Origin: CAVTWH01 sp963794685
GTDB taxonomy: Bacteria; Actinomycetota; Actinomycetes; Mycobacteriales; Micromonosporaceae
Direction: 5' to 3'
Assembly (NCBI GenBank): GCA_963794685.1
Contig: CAWCFK010000007.1
Coordinates: 1 to 64,000 of the forward strand
Length of the DNA stretch: 64,000 nucleotides
This document shows, in pieces, positions 35,880 to 44,513 of this stretch. Under the pieces are notes generated by a model, which was given only the letters and a program-made list of their open reading frames with translations, did not search any database and was not told the origin of the DNA. The position numbers and the translations under genes were made by a program. How positions within the stretch are numbered: the first letter of the stretch is position 1; each line of letters starts with the position of its first letter.

Positions 35880-37154
35880 TCACAGCAGTTCGAGTGCACG
35901 CTCCCGAACCGCATCCTCGGATTCCAGGTGACCTTGATCGTCGGGCGGGGCAACGCCACGCAGCGCCGCCTCGACCCGGCGGTTGCTGGTCATGGTCGCC
36001 GTGACGGCGGTCATGGCGAGGAGGAGGCCGGCGGCGGCGTAGAGCGGGGTGCGTACGTCGTACGTGGTGGCCAGCCAGCCGCCGAGGAAGGCGCCGAACG
36101 GGGCGGCGCACATGGCGAGCATGCGGGAGGTGGAGGCGACCCGGCCCATCAGGTGGGCCGGGACGATCGCCTGCCGGAGGGAGGGGCCGAGCACCATCGT
36201 GGCGCCCATGCCCGCCCCGCAGACGGCGAGCGCGAGCCCGGCCACGTACGGGTTCGGGGCGGCGGCAAGCCCCAGGATGGCAAGTCCCTCGACCGCGGCC
36301 GTGCAGGTCAGCGCGGTGCCGGTGCCGAGTCGTCGGCCGAGGAAGGAGGCGATGCCCGCGCCGAGCAGGCCGCCGGTGGCCTCCGCCGTGAGGAGCAGGC
36401 CGAAGCCGAAGGTGTCGATGCCGAGACGGTCGTGCGCGAAGAGGGCGAGGACGGTCTCCACGGCGAGGAAGGCGACGTTCCCGACCGCCGGGCGGAGCGC
36501 GAGCCCGAGCAGCAACCGATCCCGGAAGACGTACGAGGCGCCGGCCCGCGCCTGCCGAAGCAGCGACTCGCGGGCCTGCGGTACGGGCCGGGGCGCGGCG
36601 GGCAGCGACCGTACGAGCAGTGCGGAGAGCGCGAACGACACCGCGTCGGCGAGCAGCGGAACCGCCCGCCCGAGCGCGAGCAGCGCACTGCCCGCGGGCG
36701 GCCCCGCGAAGCCGGACGCGGCGGTCTGGGTGCCGCGCAGGCGGGAGTTGGCGCGCTCCAGGAGTGCGGGGTCGCGGCCGAGCAGATCCGGCAGATAGGC
36801 CGTGGCGGCCGTGTCGAAGAAGAGTCCGCCGAGGCCGAGCAGGAAGGCGACGGCCGCGAGCAGCGGAATGCTCAGCACGTCGAGCGCGGCCGCCGCCGCC
36901 GGTATCGCGAGCAGCACCGCACGCGCCGCGTCCGCGACCCACATCGTGCGCCGGCGGTCCCAGCGGTCCACCAGCGCACCGCCGAGCACCCCGAAGAGCA
37001 GCCACGGCAGCGTCCCGGCGGCCGTGACGACGGCGAGCGCCATCGGATCCCGGGTCAACGTCAACGCGAGCAGCGGCAGCGCGGCATGCGTCACCCCGTC
37101 ACCGAGCGAGGACACCGTCTGCGCGGTCCACAGCCGTCCGAACCCGGTCGGCAA
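35880..37154 (-). CDS. MFS efflux transporter (MFS_3-like)
   Basis: A 424-residue transporter with 12 predicted membrane segments. GALVDRWDRRRTMWVADAAR is the motif-A-like loop 2-3, and GRVASTSRMLAMCAAPFGAFLGGWL is seen late, as in enterobactin-exporter/macrolide-efflux relatives. The start appears to be TTG 37154, with AAGGAAG directly before it; an in-frame TGA 21 bases upstream rules out anything longer. It begins 18 bases after the stop of the ArsR-type regulator, so the two form an operon. The substrate is unknown. Confidence 0.85.
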   Translation of the reverse strand: MPTGFGRLWTAQTVSSLGDGVTHAALPLLALTLTRDPMALAVVTAAGTLPWLLFGVLGGALVDRWDRRRTMWVADAARAVLLAIPAAAAALDVLSIPLLAAVAFLLGLGGLFFDTAATAYLPDLLGRDPALLERANSRLRGTQTAASGFAGPPAGSALLALGRAVPLLADAVSFALSALLVRSLPAAPRPVPQARESLLRQARAGASYVFRDRLLLGLALRPAVGNVAFLAVETVLALFAHDRLGIDTFGFGLLLTAEATGGLLGAGIASFLGRRLGTGTALTCTAAVEGLAILGLAAAPNPYVAGLALAVCGAGMGATMVLGPSLRQAIVPAHLMGRVASTSRMLAMCAAPFGAFLGGWLATTYDVRTPLYAAAGLLLAMTAVTATMTSNRRVEAALRGVAPPDDQGHLESEDAVRERALELL

Positions 37155-37172
37155 CTTCCTTACAGTCTGAGG

Positions 37173-37714
37173 TCACTTGGCGTCCCCTTCGGCCTGCTCG
37201 GCGCGGCGCCGGCCGGAACAGCGCGAAGACGAGTGACGCGTCCGGCAGCGACGGATCGGACAGCTCCCGGTACTCGTCCGCCAGCGCCTGCAGCCGCGCC
37301 CCCAGCTCCGCGAACTGCTCCTCGGTGAGCCGCAGATGCGCCATCCGTACGTGCCGCTCGCCGTCCACCGGCGCCGCCTCCAGGTCCGCCACCGCGTGCC
37401 GCATCAGCACATCCGGCTGCCCCGTCGCCCGGATCCGGCAGCTCGATCGCCCGCGCGGCCATCGCGTAGTACCGCTCGGTGACCCCCCGCACCTTCCGCG
37501 TCCGTACCACCTTCACCAGGCCGGCCCGCTCCAGCAGCCGCACGTGATAGCTGGAACTCCCCTTCGCGAGGCCCACCCGCTCGGCGATCTGCGTGATCGT
37601 CGCCGGCTCGAAGCGGAGCACGGCCATGATCCGGTGACGCGTGAGGTTGGAGACGGCGCGCAGCTGCTCGTCAGTGGTGACGTGAAACGTCTCGGGAAGA
37701 TCATCGGTAGGCAT
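37173..37714 (-). pseudogene. ArsR-type winged-helix regulator with two frame changes
   Basis: Reconstructed as about 180 residues from ATG 37714. The DNA-binding part (residues 17-85) reads LRAVSNLTRHRIMAVLRFEP, ITQIAERVGLAKGSSSYHVRLLERAGLVKVV and VRGVTERYYAM, typical of ArsR-like helix-turn-helix proteins. The C-terminal part, in a second frame, reads DVLMRHAVADLEAAP through LADEYREL. The frame moves near 37435 and again near 37190, after which the text ends AEQAEGDAK and stops at 37173, just before the MFS start. A perfect inverted repeat abuts the start codon. It is likely an autoregulator that also controls the efflux gene. Confidence 0.75.
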
Positions 37715-37716
37715 GC

Positions 37717-37748
37717 GCTCAATGGTCAACGATTCTTGACCATTGAGC
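37717..37748. promoter_or_regulatory. 13-base perfect inverted repeat, likely ArsR-type operator
   Basis: GCTCAATGGTCAA and TTGACCATTGAGC are exact reverse complements with a 6-base spacer (CGATTC). The repeat ends 2 bases before the ATG of the ArsR-type gene, where a bound dimer would block both transcription and ribosome entry. Confidence 0.75.
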
Positions 37749-38042
37749 AAGGGGATTCCGTAAGGTTTTCGAGATTGCCCCCGGCGCGAGAGGCCTTCGC
37801 TCCTGCGCAAGGTGACCAGGCCCCGCTCCTTACCGCCGCCGGTCCGGGACCGCCGCATCGACCACCGCCGGTGGGCGTCGCCCCACGCTCCCGATGCGGG
37901 TGACCGCGAGCGTCGATGCGACGGCGCGGTGTTCCTCGCCGCTGTGGTCGGCGTTCGCCGCTGATCGGCAGCCGCGTCGGCCGGTGCCGGGGAGTTGCCG
38001 GAACCCACGACGGGTACCGGGTCGCCGGGCGACAATCGCGGC

Positions 38043-38285
38043 ATGGGTACTCAGCTCGCAGCCCGACGGACCGACCAGGCCGCTGTCGGGGCGTTGGCGG
38101 TCGGCGCGCTCGCCGTGGGCGCCTTCGCGGTCGGCGCGCTGGCGGTTGGGGCGTTGGCAGTCGGGGCACTGGCCATCGGTCGGGTCGCGATCGGCCGGGC
38201 CACCATCCGTCGCCTGCGGATCGAGGAGCTGGAGGTGGGGCGGCTCACCTTCCGGCAGGACGAGGAATCCCCGACGACCGGCTGA
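38043..38285 (+). CDS. Small pentapeptide-like repeat protein (GALAV repeats)
   Basis: An 80-residue protein whose central part is a strict five-residue repeat. GALAV-type units run from about residue 15 to 48 (GALAV, GALAV, GAFAV, GALAV, GALAV, GALAI, GRVAI), then grade into polar units (GRATI, RRLRI, EELEV, GRLTF) with the same period. Small residues alternate with inward-facing Leu/Phe/Val, as in pentapeptide-repeat beta-solenoids, although the classic A(D/N)LXX wording is absent. The unbroken period into the charged tail argues for one solenoid of about eleven units. ATG 38043 is used. The function is unknown. It stands alone beside an AEC transporter gene. Confidence 0.6.
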   Translation: MGTQLAARRTDQAAVGALAVGALAVGAFAVGALAVGALAVGALAIGRVAIGRATIRRLRIEELEVGRLTFRQDEESPTTG

Positions 38286-38335
38286 CCGTGCGCCCGGCCG
38301 CGCCCCGTAGCCGGTTTCATCCCTGGGTTGATGCG

Positions 38336-39262
38336 TTAGGTGAGGAAGATCAGCCATCCGGTGGCGGTCGCGGCGAAGGCGACCGTGGACAGCACGATGG
38401 TTGCGGTGGCCTCGGCCTGATGCGACTCGTACCGGCCGGCGAAGAGCAGGACGTTCGCGCCGGTGGGCAGGGCCGCGCAGAGTACGGCGATGGTCATCGG
38501 CAGCCCGTGGATGCCCAGTAACCAGGTGGCTGCGAGGACGAGCGCCGGCTGCAGCGCCAGCTTGAAACCGGCGAGCACGGCCACCGCGCGGCCGGTGCCG
38601 CGCAACCCGTACCGGGCCAGGCTCAGGCCGATGGTGACCAGGCTCAGCGGCACGACGGCGAGGCCGAGGGTGGCCAGCACGTCGTCGACCGGCCCCGGGA
38701 TCGGCAGGCCGGTCGCGTGGTAGCCGAGCCCGCACAGGATCGGCAGGGTGACCGGGTGGATGATGCTGCGCCGTACGGTCTGTCCGATCCGGGCGCGTCG
38801 GGATCCGTTGCTGCCGCGGTCGATCTCCGCCAGTACCGTGGCGATCGTCAGCAGCACCAGCGCGTGCAGGCTCACGATCGCGATCTGCAGGGACAGGCCG
38901 GCGGTACCGAACAGTGCCGTCACCACCGGGATGCCGAGCTGCACGGTGTTGCTGAACGTCACCGACAGCCCGCGTACGACCGGGCCCACGGGCGCGACAC
39001 CGCGCCAGCGCTGTGAGCCGTAGACGGACAACAGCAGCAGCACCGTCGGCACGAAGTAGCCGACCAGCATCCGCCAGGGCAGGGCAGCCAGCGAGACCGC
39101 CGCCATGGTGCGGAACAGCAGCGCCGGCGTGAAGACGGTGAACGTCGCCGCACTGAGGGCGTCGGCGGCGTTCGGCCCGAGCGTGCGCAGCCGTCCGGCG
39201 ACGTAGCCCACTGCGATCATCACGAAGATCGCGACCAGCTTGAGAAGGATCACGGTCGACAC
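38336..39262 (-). CDS. AEC-family (auxin efflux carrier-like) permease
   Basis: A 308-residue permease with about ten hydrophobic segments in two halves of five. The first half has VAIFVMIAVGYVAGRLRTL and FSNTVQLGIPVV (the unwound helix motif); the second has HPVTLPILCGLGY and ALPTGANVLLFAGRY. Bacterial members move malate or other organic acids, or remain unassigned. The GTG start at 39262 opens straight into the first helix. It is a single gene. Confidence 0.88.
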   Translation of the reverse strand: MSTVILLKLVAIFVMIAVGYVAGRLRTLGPNAADALSAATFTVFTPALLFRTMAAVSLAALPWRMLVGYFVPTVLLLLSVYGSQRWRGVAPVGPVVRGLSVTFSNTVQLGIPVVTALFGTAGLSLQIAIVSLHALVLLTIATVLAEIDRGSNGSRRARIGQTVRRSIIHPVTLPILCGLGYHATGLPIPGPVDDVLATLGLAVVPLSLVTIGLSLARYGLRGTGRAVAVLAGFKLALQPALVLAATWLLGIHGLPMTIAVLCAALPTGANVLLFAGRYESHQAEATATIVLSTVAFAATATGWLIFLT

Positions 39263-39359
39263 GGCCCGGGAGCGTACCTCGGCATCGGGGTCGGCCGCCC
39301 ACCCGGCGGGCGGCCGATGCGGCGCTCCCGGTGTGCCGCCGTGCGTGGGCGGGACAGCT

Positions 39360-40244
39360 TCAGTCGACGGGTACCACCCGGGCGTGCGCCCGGGAGGTCG
39401 GGGGGATCTCGGCGTGCCAGGGCAGCACCTTGCCGAACTGGACGAGTTCCCCGTAGTTGTCGGGGTCGACCGGCGTGCGGGCCAGGTCGAGGATCGCCAC
39501 TGCTGCCTGCTCGGGCGTCTGGGCGGCGCTCATGTCGGTGAACCAGGGACGGGACGCGGGCGTGTCGATCAGTCCGGGGCACACAGCCGCTACCAGCGTA
39601 CCGTCGGCCAGGTCCCGTTCCCGGCGTTGTGCCGCCAGCACCCGGACCGCGGCCACCTGAGCCACCTTCGACGGCACGTTCAGCCAGGTCGGCCAGCCCT
39701 GCGCGACGGCCGTCCCGTCGCGTACCGCCGTCCGCCAATCCGCCACCACCGCCTCGATGTCGGCGAACGAGCGTGCCTCGTCGAACCGTGCCCGCAGGGG
39801 CTGGTCGAGGTGGCCGAGGGTGCCGAAGGCGCTGGCCACCACGAGGAGGCGGCCACCGGGGCGCAGGATCGGCCCGAACGAGCGGAGCATCCGCAGCGTG
39901 CCGGCGTTGTTGGTGTCGGTGAACAGCTCCACCTGCTCGGCCGGGGTGCGCTGCGGACTGACCCGGAAGGCGGCGTTGGAGATGACGATGTCGATCCCGC
40001 CGTGCTCCGCCACGATCGTGTCCGCCACCGACTGGACCGACCGGGTGTCGGTGACATCCAGGACCAGCCCGTGTACGGGTGCGCCTGTCGCGTCGAGGCT
40101 CCGGGCCTGCGCCGCGACCCGCCCCGGGTCCCGACCGGTGAGGTAGATGTGGTCGGCGGCGCCCAGTTGGGCCGCCAGGCCGGCGACGAGCGCCCGCCCG
40201 AGACCCTGGGTGGCGCCGGTGACCAGTGCGATTCGAGCTGCCAT
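39360..40244 (-). CDS. Short-chain dehydrogenase/reductase lacking the usual catalytic Tyr
   Basis: A 294-residue SDR protein resembling carbonyl reductases. The cofactor site is ALVTGATQGLGRALV at the N-terminus; VLDVTD, ISNAAF and LLVVASAFGTLG follow. Where YxxxK is expected it reads NVPSKVAQVAAVRVL, so the catalytic tyrosine is replaced by asparagine while the lysine remains. ATG 40244 is chosen at the start of the Rossmann fold. It is divergent from a LysR gene with 70 bases between, so it is the probable target of that regulator. It may be a binding protein or use altered chemistry. Confidence 0.85.
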   Translation of the reverse strand: MAARIALVTGATQGLGRALVAGLAAQLGAADHIYLTGRDPGRVAAQARSLDATGAPVHGLVLDVTDTRSVQSVADTIVAEHGGIDIVISNAAFRVSPQRTPAEQVELFTDTNNAGTLRMLRSFGPILRPGGRLLVVASAFGTLGHLDQPLRARFDEARSFADIEAVVADWRTAVRDGTAVAQGWPTWLNVPSKVAQVAAVRVLAAQRRERDLADGTLVAAVCPGLIDTPASRPWFTDMSAAQTPEQAAVAILDLARTPVDPDNYGELVQFGKVLPWHAEIPPTSRAHARVVPVD

Positions 40245-40314
40245 ACGGCCAACACTAGGAAGTACGGGGCATGCTGGAAACGAGACTTCGGCACATGTGG
40301 TATGCGTAGGAGTC

Positions 40315-41232
40315 ATGGATCTTTCGGTGACCGGAATGCGGGTGCTCCGCGAGGTGGCCGAGCGCGGGTCGTTCACAGCGGCGGCGACCGCTCTGGGCTA
40401 CACCCAGTCCGCGGTGTCCCGGCAGGTTGCCGCACTGGAGACGACCCTGGGAGTGGCGGTCTTCCAGCGCCAGCGCACCGGGGTACGCCTCACCGCGCCC
40501 GGCCGGGCCGTACTGCGGCATGTGACGGCGGCGCTGGACGAGATCGACGCGGCGCTACGCGCGGTCCGCGGTCCGGCGCCCGCGACCGAGGTGGTACGCC
40601 TGGGCACGTTCACCAGTGCCGGTGCGGTCCTGCTGCCGCGTACCTTGGCCGCGCTACGCGACACCCATCCCGGGATCGAGGTTTCCACCAGGGAGGGCAG
40701 CACGCCGGCACTTGTCCGGGCGGTCCGTGCCGGCTCGCTCGACCTCGCCGTGGTGGCGACCACGCCACCGTTCCGCCCGCTTGACGGCGAGAGCCCGGAG
40801 CTGGTTGTCCGACTGGTCGCCGAGTCACAGCTGCACGTCGCCGTACCCGCGACGCATCCACTCGCACTCGGCGACACCGTCGACTTCGGGCAACTGCAGG
40901 GGCAGCGCTGGATAGCCAGCCCGTCGAGCGACGGCGAGGTGCTGCTCGGCGTGTGGCCCGGGCTGGGTGGCCGACCGCGGGTCGCGCACACCACCCGGGA
41001 CTGGCTGGCCAAGCTGCAGCTGGTGGCCGCCGGCTGCGGACTGACCACGGTGCCCGCGTCGCTGTTGTCGGTGGTGCCGGCCGGCGTCCGGGTGCTGCCG
41101 GTGCACGGCGGTCCCCGGGAGGCTCGCCGGGTACTCACCGCCCGGCTGCCGGGCCGACGTGCCCCGGCGGTACGGATCGTCGAGGACGCCTTCCGGGCCA
41201 CCGCCGAGACGCTCAGACCTGGCTCTGCCTGA
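40315..41232 (+). CDS. LysR-family transcriptional regulator
   Basis: A 305-residue LysR regulator. The N-terminal helix-turn-helix is complete: GMRVLREVAERGSFTAAATALGYTQSAVSRQVAALE then LFQRQRTG-like VFQRQRTGVRLTAPG. A periplasmic-binding-like effector domain follows, opening VVRLGTFTSAGAVLLPRTLAAL and ending before RRAPAVRIVEDAF. ATG 40315 has TAGGAG 5 bases upstream. It is divergent from the SDR gene, the classic LysR/target layout; the effector is unknown. Confidence 0.92.
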   Translation: MDLSVTGMRVLREVAERGSFTAAATALGYTQSAVSRQVAALETTLGVAVFQRQRTGVRLTAPGRAVLRHVTAALDEIDAALRAVRGPAPATEVVRLGTFTSAGAVLLPRTLAALRDTHPGIEVSTREGSTPALVRAVRAGSLDLAVVATTPPFRPLDGESPELVVRLVAESQLHVAVPATHPLALGDTVDFGQLQGQRWIASPSSDGEVLLGVWPGLGGRPRVAHTTRDWLAKLQLVAAGCGLTTVPASLLSVVPAGVRVLPVHGGPREARRVLTARLPGRRAPAVRIVEDAFRATAETLRPGSA

Positions 41233-41352
41233 CGGGTTTGCGGCTCAGCGGTCGTCGAAGGCCGATCAGCACGGAGTCCGGACCGGGCAGCCCCATCGCC
41301 GGTCTCCGGCACCGCCCGGCGGCTGCGGGGTCGTCCTCGTATCCTTGTCACT

Positions 41353-43044
41353 ATGGATGAGGACCCGTTTGTGTCCGAGGCGGGCTTCGCCGGACTGGGG
41401 CTGCGAGCGGAGCTGCTCCGTGCGTTGACCGCTCTCGGCTACGAAGAACCGACGCCGATCCAGCATGAGGCGATTCCGCCGCTAATGGCCGGTAACGACC
41501 TGGTTGGCCAGGCGGCGACCGGAACCGGCAAGACGGCTGCCTTCGCGCTGCCCCTGCTGCAGAGGCTGGCTCGCGGCGGGCCGGATGCCGGACCGGCGGC
41601 ACTTGTGCTCGTGCCGACCCGCGAGCTCGCCGAGCAGGTGTCGCAGGCAGTCCACCGGTACGGCCGGGACCTGGGCGTACGGGTCCTGCCCGTGTACGGC
41701 GGACAGCCGATCGGCCGGCAGTTGCAGGCGTTGCAACGCGGAGTGGATGTCGTCGTCGGGACGCCGGGGCGGGTGCTCGATCACATCAACCGGGCGACGC
41801 TGCGGCTCGGCGAGGTGCGTACCGTCGTCCTCGACGAGGCCGACGAAATGCTCGACATGGGCTTCGCCGAAGACATCGAGGCGATCCTTGCCGAGACTCC
41901 CGGGGATCGACAGACGGTGCTCTTCTCGGCCACGATGCCGCCACGCATCGACAGCATCGCCCGCCGCCACCTGCGTGAACCGGTCCGGATCAGCATGGGC
42001 CGGGAGGCAACCGCGCCGGGTGACCTTCCGCTGGTGCGGCAGAGCGCCTACGTCGTCGCCCGGGCTTACAAGCCGGCGGCTCTCGGTCGGGTGCTGGACG
42101 TGGAGGCGCCCTCGGCGGCGATCGTGTTCTGCCGTACCCGGGAGGAGGTCGACCAGGTCACCGAGACCCTGAACGGGCGGGGATATCGCGCGGAAGCGCT
42201 GCACGGTGGCATGAGCCAGGACCAGCGCGACCGGGTCATGGGACGCCTCCGCGCCGGCAGCACCGAACTGCTGGTCGCGACCGACGTGGCGGCCCGCGGC
42301 CTTGACGTCGAGCAACTGACCCACGTCATCAACTTCAACGTGCCCGCAGCGCCCGAGGCCTACGTGCACCGCATCGGCAGGGTGGGCCGAGCCGGGCGCG
42401 AGGGTTCCGCCATCACCCTGGCGGAACCGCGGGAACAGCGGATGCTGAAGGCCATCGAACGGCTGACCGGGCAGCGCATCACCCTGGAAAAGCTGCCGAC
42501 CGTGACCGACCTGAGGGCCCGACGCCTGGAGCTCACCCGCGCGGCTCTGCAGGCCAGCCTGGAAACAGACGATCTCGAACGATTCCGGGTCGTCATCGAC
42601 TCACTCACCGACGAATTCGACGTCGAGAACGTGGCACTCGCCGCGGTGAAGCTGTTGCACGAGGCCGCCGGCGGGGATGTCGACGAGGAGGAGATCCCCT
42701 CGGCAGCCGCATCGCACCGCAGCCGTGACGGCCAGGATCGTGACGCCCGGCGTGGCAACGGCGGACACGACCGGCCCGCGAACGCCCGAGCATCGAATGC
42801 GTCGGTGACCCGGCTGTTCTTCGGCATCGGCCGACGGGCCGGGATCCGTCCACAGGATCTGGTCGGCGCGATAGCCGGCGAATCGGGCCTCGGCGCCCGC
42901 GAGATCGGGGCAATCCAGATCACCGACCGTTTCTCGCTGGTCGAGGTCCCCGAGCCGGCCGCTGACATGGTCATCGCGGCCATGCAGCGCAGCACCATCA
43001 GGGGCCGCCGGCCGACGGTGCGCCGCGAACACTTCGACCGCTGA
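41353..43044 (+). CDS. DEAD-box ATP-dependent RNA helicase with DbpA-like RNA-binding domain
   Basis: A 563-residue RNA helicase of the CsdA/DeaD type. Motifs in order: TPIQHEAIPPLMAG (Q motif), ATGTGKTAAFALP (Walker A), PTRELAEQVSQ, VVLDEADEMLDMGF (DEAD), FSATMPP, then VVFCRTREEVDQ-like IVFCRTREEV, ATDVAARGLDV and HRIGRVGRAGREG. An acidic, low-complexity linker leads to a C-terminal RRM-like DbpA domain (RLFFGIGRRAGIRPQDLVGAI). It acts in RNA unwinding, ribosome assembly or cold adaptation. The gene is intact and followed by a strong shared terminator. Confidence 0.95.
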   Translation: MDEDPFVSEAGFAGLGLRAELLRALTALGYEEPTPIQHEAIPPLMAGNDLVGQAATGTGKTAAFALPLLQRLARGGPDAGPAALVLVPTRELAEQVSQAVHRYGRDLGVRVLPVYGGQPIGRQLQALQRGVDVVVGTPGRVLDHINRATLRLGEVRTVVLDEADEMLDMGFAEDIEAILAETPGDRQTVLFSATMPPRIDSIARRHLREPVRISMGREATAPGDLPLVRQSAYVVARAYKPAALGRVLDVEAPSAAIVFCRTREEVDQVTETLNGRGYRAEALHGGMSQDQRDRVMGRLRAGSTELLVATDVAARGLDVEQLTHVINFNVPAAPEAYVHRIGRVGRAGREGSAITLAEPREQRMLKAIERLTGQRITLEKLPTVTDLRARRLELTRAALQASLETDDLERFRVVIDSLTDEFDVENVALAAVKLLHEAAGGDVDEEEIPSAAASHRSRDGQDRDARRGNGGHDRPANARASNASVTRLFFGIGRRAGIRPQDLVGAIAGESGLGAREIGAIQITDRFSLVEVPEPAADMVIAAMQRSTIRGRRPTVRREHFDR

Positions 43045-43070
43045 TCGAGTACGTCGCCGATCGGGGGCCC

Positions 43071-43117
43071 CAACGGCACGCGGCTCCGTCGTGCGCACGC
43101 ACGACGGAGCCGCGTTG
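43071..43117. terminator. Strong bidirectional terminator
   Basis: Perfect 17-base arms (43079-43095 and 43098-43114), with a stem rich in CGGCTCCGTCGTGCG pairs and a 2-base formal loop, are extended by CAACG/CGTTG at the base. The hairpin lies between the converging DEAD-box and DUF4190-like genes, ending transcripts from both sides. Confidence 0.8.
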
Positions 43118-43129
43118 GGCGGTAGTGAT

Positions 43130-43681
43130 CTAGAACTTGCCGCAGGCGGAGTTGACCGCGTCCTCGTCCGAGGTCATCTTCGCCGTCAGGTCCGCAGCCG
43201 GCGCCTGGCCGCTCGACAGCGCCTGGAGCAGCGTGCCGTAGTCGTTCGCGTAGGTGGTCAGCGTCGCCTTGGCGTCAGCGTTCTTGGCCTTCTTCGCGGC
43301 GTCGGTCAGGCCGGCGTAGATGGACTGAAGGTCAGCGCCGAGCGCGGCCGGGTCGTTGCTGTCAGCTTCGATCTTCGAGTCGGGGTAGGCGTTGCTGACC
43401 TTCTGGGCGGCCTGGCAGCCCGGGTCGCTGGCCTTGATGAGGTGCGGCGTGACGATCGCGACCGGCGCAATCCACGCCAGCGCGAAGACGATACCCAGGA
43501 TGGCCAGCACCTTGCCGCTGGTCGTCTTGGCCTTGATCCAACCGATGATGCCGAAGATCAGGCCGAGCGGGATCAGGCCGATGAGGCCGGTGATGAAGCC
43601 GATGATCGCCAGGCCGTTGCCGCCCTTGGCGGGAGCCGCCGGTGCGAGGGCGGACGGGTCTTGCTGAATGGTCTCGGACAC
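43130..43681 (-). CDS. DUF4190-like membrane-anchored protein
   Basis: A 183-residue protein with two hydrophobic segments, GLAIIGFITGLIGLIPLGLIFGIIG (residues 23-47) and VLAILGIVFALAWIAPVAIV (57-76), matching the DUF4190 hairpin. An exported domain of about 100 residues follows, rich in alanine and lysine and helical, with two cysteines (PGCQAAQK and NSACGKF) that could pair. GTG 43681 is the start, with an AAGGGG site. The function is unknown; the soluble part looks like a small helical surface domain. Confidence 0.8.
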   Translation of the reverse strand: MSETIQQDPSALAPAAPAKGGNGLAIIGFITGLIGLIPLGLIFGIIGWIKAKTTSGKVLAILGIVFALAWIAPVAIVTPHLIKASDPGCQAAQKVSNAYPDSKIEADSNDPAALGADLQSIYAGLTDAAKKAKNADAKATLTTYANDYGTLLQALSSGQAPAADLTAKMTSDEDAVNSACGKF

Positions 43682-43930
43682 CAGGTGTACCCCTTGCGAA
43701 CAGCGCGAACCCGCGCCTGCTGGCCCGGGCCGGGTGATCCTATGGACGACCTCGGAGTCACGTCGAGACCCAGGTCACAGGTCTGACCGCGAGTACCGAA
43801 TCAGACACCGGGTGATCAACACCGGCGGACGCGGATGTCATGCCCTCAATTCGTCGGAACACCGGACTGACCCGGCCTGCACGGGGGGAGCCGTTCGGGG
43901 CGGTCGGTTGGCCTCCGGTCCACACCGTTG

Positions 43931-43953
43931 CCATGTCTACGGTGTAGACATGG
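43931..43953. promoter_or_regulatory. Perfect 10-base inverted repeat over the TetR start codon, likely autoregulatory operator
   Basis: CCATGTCTAC (43931-43940) and GTAGACATGG (43944-43953) are exact reverse complements with a 3-base spacer. The right arm contains the ATG of the TetR gene. TetR dimers bind sites of this size. Its place implies tight autorepression and probably control of the whole operon that follows. Confidence 0.8.
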
Positions 43954-44513
43954 GAACAACCGCCGACCGGCTGGCACGCATTGCCCGCGACCTCGTCATC
44001 GCCGAGGGTCCCGCCGCGGTGACCATGCGCCGGGTGGCCGCCGCGGCCGGAATCACGCCGATGGCGATCTACCGCCACTACGCCAACCGTGAGGCGCTGC
44101 TGCGCCGCGTTGCCGACGAGACGTTCGGCGACATCTCGAAGCGGTGGGCCGACCGCCAACCGGGTCCCGGCAATCTCATCGCCGACCACCTTGACGATCA
44201 TCTCGACTTCGCCATCGGCCAACCGAGGCTGTACGACTTCGTCTTCACAGATCCGCGCGAGGGCGCACGTCGGTTCCCCGACGACTTCCGCGACGGCGGC
44301 TCGCCCTCGCTGTCCCTGGTCGCCGACGCACTGCGGAACCAGGGCTTCGGCGACGGCGCCGGCGACGATCTTCTGGAGCTGGCACTGGCCTTCGCGGCCC
44401 TGATCCACGGCCTGGTCGCGCTGTACCACGGCGGCCGGATCGCCATGTCCCCGGCCGAGTTCCGCGCGCTCTGCCACCGACTAGTAGGGAGGATGCTCAA
44501 TGTCCACAGTTGA
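43950..44513 (+). CDS. TetR-family transcriptional regulator
   Basis: A 187-residue TetR regulator. The N-terminal helix-turn-helix reads LARIARDLVIAEGPAAVTMRRVAAAAGITPMAIYRHYANREALL, fully typical. A helical ligand domain of the WHG/TetR_C type follows, with LALAFAALIHGLVALYHGG near the end. ATG 43950 lies inside a perfect inverted repeat. Its last 14 bases overlap the next small gene. It is the first gene of the FAAL/ACP/P450 operon and the likely sensor of its product or substrate. Confidence 0.92.
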   Translation: MGTTADRLARIARDLVIAEGPAAVTMRRVAAAAGITPMAIYRHYANREALLRRVADETFGDISKRWADRQPGPGNLIADHLDDHLDFAIGQPRLYDFVFTDPREGARRFPDDFRDGGSPSLSLVADALRNQGFGDGAGDDLLELALAFAALIHGLVALYHGGRIAMSPAEFRALCHRLVGRMLNVHS

